The notes below the pieces were generated by a model. The model was not told where the DNA came from, ran no database searches, and saw only the letters and a list, made by a program, of their open reading frames with translations. Both the position numbers and the translations under genes were made by a program. Positions 47,354-51,098 of a DNA stretch of 51,098 nucleotides are shown in pieces. This DNA comes from Vacuolonema iberomarrocanum LEGE 07170 (GTDB lineage: Bacteria > Cyanobacteriota > Cyanobacteriia > Elainellales > Elainellaceae), in the NCBI GenBank assembly GCA_015207365.1, contig JADEXA010000053.1:1-51098 (forward strand). The letters run 5' to 3'. Position 1 is the stretch's first letter. Each line of letters starts with the position of its first letter.

Positions 47354-49363
47354 CTAGATGGACGCAACACCATGGTGTGCTGTTGAGTTGGGCGTGTTGG
47401 GAATAGACGGCTCAGGTATGTAAGATTCAGCTTTATAAATCGGTAGGTCGAAGCTGAAGGTGGTGCCGACGCCGACTTCACTCCTTAGTTGGATGCGACT
47501 CTGGTGCTTGTCGATAATACTGCGGACAATGGACAAACCCAGACCCGTGCCTTCGAGGGTATGGACGCGATTTTCGACCCGATAAAAGCGATCGAAGATG
47601 GCCTGCTGATCTTCTGGAGCAATACCAATGCCCGTGTCGGTCACCTCAATCTGCACATGGGTGGGTTCGTCATTTGTATGATCCTCTGGCGGTAACGGAT
47701 AAGCACGAATCACGACCTTACCACCGTTCTCAGTGAATTTCAGGCTGTTGCCCAGGAGATTGTTGAAGACTTGGAGTAACAAATCGTAGTTGCCGACAAC
47801 GTGAGGCAGATCGGGCTCCACTTCTTTTTGCAACTCGACTCCCTTGTCGCGAGCATTGAGCTGGTGGGTGCGGAGGGTTTGCTCGATGTTTTGGCTGAGG
47901 TCTACAGCATCGAAGTGGTAGCGCTTGCCTGACTCCAGACGGGATAGATCGAGCACATCGTTGACAAGCCGAGTGAGGCGATCGGTTTCTCGGTTAGCCG
48001 TTTCCAAAAATTCCTGCTGTTCTGAGTGGCTCAGATCCTCCCCATACTCATGCAGGGTTTCGATGAAAGATTTGATGTTGAATAAGGGCGTGCGCAGTTC
48101 GTGAGAGACATTGCTGATGAACTGGCTCTTGGCTTCGTTGAGTTCCGTCTCGCGGGTGATGTCTTGAACAGTAATGGCAATGCCCCGGAGGTTTTCGCGG
48201 GCTTGATCGAGCACCGTCGTCAGCCAAATGCGGAGGGTTCGCTGGGTTGTGCCAGGGATCGTGACGCAGAAGCCAGCCCCTTCGCGATCGCGCGGCAACT
48301 CTTCATCATCCGGCTTCTCCGAAATACTGGTGGCTTCGTCTAGCAATTCAGACAATTGCTCTTGCACGGCTTCCGGCAGTTTCTCCAACACTGGTTGTCC
48401 CAGCACCGTGTCGTTGGTATCCCAGCCAAAGAGCTTGCGTGCCGTAGGGTTGACCAATACAACGTTGAGGGAGCGATCGAGCAGAATCGCGCCATCAGCA
48501 ATGGTAGATACCAGCGTCTCAAGCTTTGCCTTTTCCGCCGTCATCTCTTCGATGTTCTGTTCTTCATAACTGGACAGCCGCTTTGCCATTTCGTTGAAGT
48601 TGAGGATCAGTTCCCCGAGTTCGCCGCCCAGGGGTAAATCGATCCGCTGCTTGAAATTTCCTGCGGCAATATTCTTCACTCCCACCAGCAATTCTTTGAT
48701 GGGTTTGGTGATGGTCAGGGCATTAAACACGGCTCCCAGGATCACCATGACCCAGATGGACACAAATACGGCGATCGTGACATCGCGGGTCAAGTGTGAG
48801 GAGGTAACGACAGTGGGATTGGGGTTGGTGCCGATCGCCAACACGCCCAGATACTCCCCGTTGTAGTTGATGGGGACGAACACATCTGTGACTTCGCCAT
48901 CGGGGGTGAGGTGTTGCCGCACTATAGGATAGGCCGAATTTGGAGAGAAGTTGTCGGGCACCTGCATCCGCCGCCGAATGGTGAGGGAGTTTTGCACCTC
49001 TGACTGGGAGTAGGGAATGCCAAAGTAGATGTCGCCGTTGGCGTCGGCGAACAGCATGTAGCGAACGTTGGATGTATTGCGATAAAACTGCTGAGAAAAC
49101 TGTGCCAGTTCCGAAAGATGATTTTCCCCAATCATAGGGGTGACATTGGTTGCAAGCAGCACTCCCAGATCTTGACCGAAGCGCGTGTCGTGGATGCGGG
49201 CATCCTGTTGAATGGAGTTGACCGCCCAAAAGGTCAAGCCACTCATGAGTAGCGACACTGCTAAGGTTCCAATAGCCATCAGTTTGGTCTGGAGGGTAAA
49301 TTCAGACCACCAGTGATGCAGAATTTGACGCAGTTGCTTGAGAAGAGCAATCAAGGCTAGCAC
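47354..49363 (-). CDS. nblS: Sensor histidine kinase NblS (Hik33/DspA)
   Basis: 669-residue membrane kinase, the conserved cyanobacterial stress sensor for high light, nutrient and cold responses that signals to RpaB/NblR-type regulators. Order: TM1 (about 28-50), periplasmic sensor (50-195), TM2 (about 195-218), HAMP (about 218-272), PAS domain (about 285-395; SLNVVLVNPTARKLFGWD), HisKA with phospho-acceptor His421 (FISNVSHELRTPLFN), and HATPase with NNLLGNSLKFTENGG, DTGIGI and EGTGLGLSIV. Start is a GTG at 49363 (MLALIALLKQLRQILHHWWSEFTLQTKLM), without a strong ribosome-binding site. Downstream of purD on the same strand, 186 bp away. Confidence 0.95.
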   Translation of the reverse strand: MLALIALLKQLRQILHHWWSEFTLQTKLMAIGTLAVSLLMSGLTFWAVNSIQQDARIHDTRFGQDLGVLLATNVTPMIGENHLSELAQFSQQFYRNTSNVRYMLFADANGDIYFGIPYSQSEVQNSLTIRRRMQVPDNFSPNSAYPIVRQHLTPDGEVTDVFVPINYNGEYLGVLAIGTNPNPTVVTSSHLTRDVTIAVFVSIWVMVILGAVFNALTITKPIKELLVGVKNIAAGNFKQRIDLPLGGELGELILNFNEMAKRLSSYEEQNIEEMTAEKAKLETLVSTIADGAILLDRSLNVVLVNPTARKLFGWDTNDTVLGQPVLEKLPEAVQEQLSELLDEATSISEKPDDEELPRDREGAGFCVTIPGTTQRTLRIWLTTVLDQARENLRGIAITVQDITRETELNEAKSQFISNVSHELRTPLFNIKSFIETLHEYGEDLSHSEQQEFLETANRETDRLTRLVNDVLDLSRLESGKRYHFDAVDLSQNIEQTLRTHQLNARDKGVELQKEVEPDLPHVVGNYDLLLQVFNNLLGNSLKFTENGGKVVIRAYPLPPEDHTNDEPTHVQIEVTDTGIGIAPEDQQAIFDRFYRVENRVHTLEGTGLGLSIVRSIIDKHQSRIQLRSEVGVGTTFSFDLPIYKAESYIPEPSIPNTPNSTAHHGVASI

Positions 49364-49549
49364 TATCCAGGAATGGCATGAGCCTATCTTATAGCAGCTT
49401 TGAAGATTGTCCTAGCTGAAGCCTGAGACAGGTCCCAGGGCGATCGCCATCACACAGCAGGATTCAAATAAACGCCAGCTTAAGATAAAGCACGTCTCTC
49501 TATCATAATTCCTGATGGAATGATGGGGGAGCATGGGTGCATCTCACGC

Positions 49550-50827
49550 TCACACTGAACGAAGGCGATGTCCGATGTCCCGGCGATAGTAGATGCCATC
49601 AAAGTGGATAGCGGCAAGGGCATCGTAGGCATTGGCGATCGCCGCCTCAAAATCCGTCCCGGCTGCCGTCACCCCTAGCACGCGGCCACCATCGGTTACC
49701 ACCTGCCCATCCACCGCCCGTGTGCCCGCCTGAAACACGACACCGCCTTTTGCTTGCGCCTCAGGGATGCCTGTAATGCGATCGCCCCTGCGGTAGGTGC
49801 CGGGATATCCCGCGGCCGCCGCGACCACACAGGCCGCCGCTGCATCTTTCCATTGCAACGGGGGCAACTCGGCAAGGCACTGCTCGACACAGGCCAACAT
49901 CACCTCATCCAGCGGCGTTTCGAGGAGAGGCAGCACCGCCTGAATTTCGGGATCGCCAAAGCGGCAGTTGAACTCCACCACATTGGGATCTCCTTCTGGG
50001 GAAATCATCAACCCGGCATAGAGCACTCCTCGGTAGTCGATCTGGCGATCGCGCAACGCCGCCAGGGCGGGTTCCAGCACCTCCGCCTGTACCCGTGCCA
50101 TCTGTTCTGGCGGAACGATGGGTGTTGGCGCATAGGCTCCCATGCCGCCCGTATTTGCGCCCGTATCGCCTTCGCCGATTTGCTTGTGATCCTGAGCCGG
50201 CAACAGCGGACGGATGGTGAGGCCATCGGTAACGGCCAACACCGACGCCTCTTGCCCGACCAAAAATTGCTCAATGACAACCCGCTGCCCAGCCTCTCCA
50301 AACTGTCCGCCAAAGGCGGCTTCCACAGCGACGATCGCCGCCTCAATGGTTGGCGCCACGGTCACCCCTTTCCCGGCAGCTAGTCCATCTGCTTTGACCA
50401 CAATCGGAGCCGACTGGCCATGAAGATAGGCGATCGCCTCTTCCGCCTGCGTAAAGACGGCTGAAGCCGCCGTAGGAATCCCCGCAGATGCCATCAAATC
50501 CTTGGCCCATGCCTTGCTAGCCTCGATCTGTGCTCCCGCCTGATTGGGGCCAAATACGGGAATCCCCTTAGCTTGCAAAAAATCGGTGATGCCTGCTGCC
50601 AGGGGGGCTTCGGGGCCAACCACTACCAATTCGATCCCAAGCTCTGCCACGCACTGGGCGATTCCGGCAACATCGCTTACGGCCAGTGGCACATTGCGGC
50701 AGTTGGGCAGCGTTGCCGTCCCTCCATTCCCCGGCGCAACCAGAACCTCTGAGACATTGGGTGATCGCAACAAACCCCATGCCAGTGCATGTTCTCGCCC
50801 CCCATTGCCAACCACCAAAACCTTCAC
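49550..50827 (-). CDS. purD: Phosphoribosylamine-glycine ligase PurD
   Basis: 425-residue ATP-grasp enzyme of purine synthesis (5-phosphoribosylamine + glycine + ATP to GAR). It starts MKVLVVGNGGREHALAWGL, and has the ATP-grasp motifs IVVKADGLAAGKGVTVAPT, VIEQFLVGQEASVLAVTDG and VVEFNCRFGDPEIQAVLPLL. PLLPAQDHKQIGEGDTGANTGGMGAYAPTP is the substrate loop. Complete and single-domain. ATG at 50827. It lies upstream of nblS on the same strand; the two may share transcription. Confidence 0.97.
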   Translation of the reverse strand: MKVLVVGNGGREHALAWGLLRSPNVSEVLVAPGNGGTATLPNCRNVPLAVSDVAGIAQCVAELGIELVVVGPEAPLAAGITDFLQAKGIPVFGPNQAGAQIEASKAWAKDLMASAGIPTAASAVFTQAEEAIAYLHGQSAPIVVKADGLAAGKGVTVAPTIEAAIVAVEAAFGGQFGEAGQRVVIEQFLVGQEASVLAVTDGLTIRPLLPAQDHKQIGEGDTGANTGGMGAYAPTPIVPPEQMARVQAEVLEPALAALRDRQIDYRGVLYAGLMISPEGDPNVVEFNCRFGDPEIQAVLPLLETPLDEVMLACVEQCLAELPPLQWKDAAAACVVAAAAGYPGTYRRGDRITGIPEAQAKGGVVFQAGTRAVDGQVVTDGGRVLGVTAAGTDFEAAIANAYDALAAIHFDGIYYRRDIGHRLRSV

Positions 50828-50980
50828 GCCTATACCCTCCTAGCCGTCTTGAATGCCGTAATTGCGCAGCCTCTATTCAAGCCACTCATTATCGCACCTC
50901 CTTCCCTGACCCGGCTCATGCGAATTCGGCGTTGCTGGTTGAGGGTATGAATTTTTTCCGAGAAGGGTGCAGGTATTTGT

Positions 50981-51098
50981 TTAGCGGGAATCGTCTGGGG
51001 AGAGAGGGGGTAAGGTCATGGCCTCAGCCACCCAATCAATAAAGGAAACACCTTGCTGCTGAGCGGTGGCGGCCAAGGAGGTCAAAATCTCCCAGGTG
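50981..51098 (-). CDS. C-terminal end of a protein, possibly a transposase (partial)
   Basis: 38 visible codons that end in TAA at 50981 and run off the right edge: TWEILTSLAATAQQQGVSFI followed by DWVAEAMTLPPLSPDDSR. The WEIL.SL..TA...G.SF pattern resembles the tail of IS66-like or similar transposases, where a helix and a short spacer end the chain, but this is a weak recognition. It is in reverse orientation relative to the window and separated from purD by 153 bp of gene-free sequence. Confidence 0.35.
   Translation of the reverse strand, partial: TWEILTSLAATAQQQGVSFIDWVAEAMTLPPLSPDDSR

Overview
This window reads as a chromosomal segment of a free-living, buoyant cyanobacterium. The evidence is the dense HIP1-type GCGATCGC sites, the RuBisCO chaperone Raf1, the NblS/Hik33 sensor kinase, a gas vesicle operon, and several small families confined mostly to cyanobacteria (DUF2232, DUF1818, DUF2949, DUF6464). 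Gene order is mostly short operons and single genes. Genus-level placement is not possible from the sequence alone.

Left part (1-16.5 kb): a truncated DUF2232 membrane protein, a DUF2079 membrane protein, a GxxExxY gene boxed by a perfect 24-bp inverted repeat, an orphan LivH permease, an AMIN-domain envelope protein with a long Pro/Glu/Ala linker, tRNA-Ser(GCU), an NAD salvage pair (pnuC-nadR) with a palindrome between the two genes, raf1, asnS, a DUF4058 protein, an unknown membrane protein, rarD, and an old-yellow-enzyme reductase divergent from an ArsR-type repressor with matching palindromic operator candidates.

Middle (16.5-28.4 kb): fabG, a thioredoxin, a divergent nucleotidyl cyclase-like gene in a hotspot of hairpin repeats, a DUF2949 protein, PspA/IM30, and an exopolysaccharide locus (ABC exporter ATPase and permease, pyruvyl transferase, GT4 glycosyltransferase, polyprenyl glycosylphosphotransferase, O-antigen ligase/polymerase). 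Then come a reverse-strand gas vesicle operon in transcription order gvpA-gvpC-gvpN-gvpJ-(52-codon ORF)-gvpK and a DUF1818 gene (28.4-34.3 kb). The gvpN and gvpC products end in related winged-helix-like domains. No gvpF, G, L, V or W is in the window.

Right part (34.4-51.1 kb): a large hairpin and a cluster of four same-strand DnaA boxes in a gene-free stretch (candidate replication origin or DnaA-binding locus), an RsmB-type methyltransferase, a small gene flanked by inverted repeats, mnmH, ccdA, sppA, mgtE, a DUF6464 protein, glsA, an unknown membrane protein, sfsA, a small Cys-rich protein, gltA, nblS, purD, and the tail of a possible transposase at the right edge.

The most unusual feature is a set of about 100-bp intergenic palindromic elements in at least five families (5.9, 13.5, 17.9, 18.1, 18.3, 19.3, 24.3 and 28.3 kb). 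Each has a long, nearly always perfect inverted repeat closed on a 3-nt loop. Paired copies differ by compensating changes in both arms. Two loci are nested: one element sits in the loop of another at 13.5 kb, with a 10-bp target duplication whose removal restores a perfect 27+3+27 palindrome, and another pair is nested at 18.3 kb.
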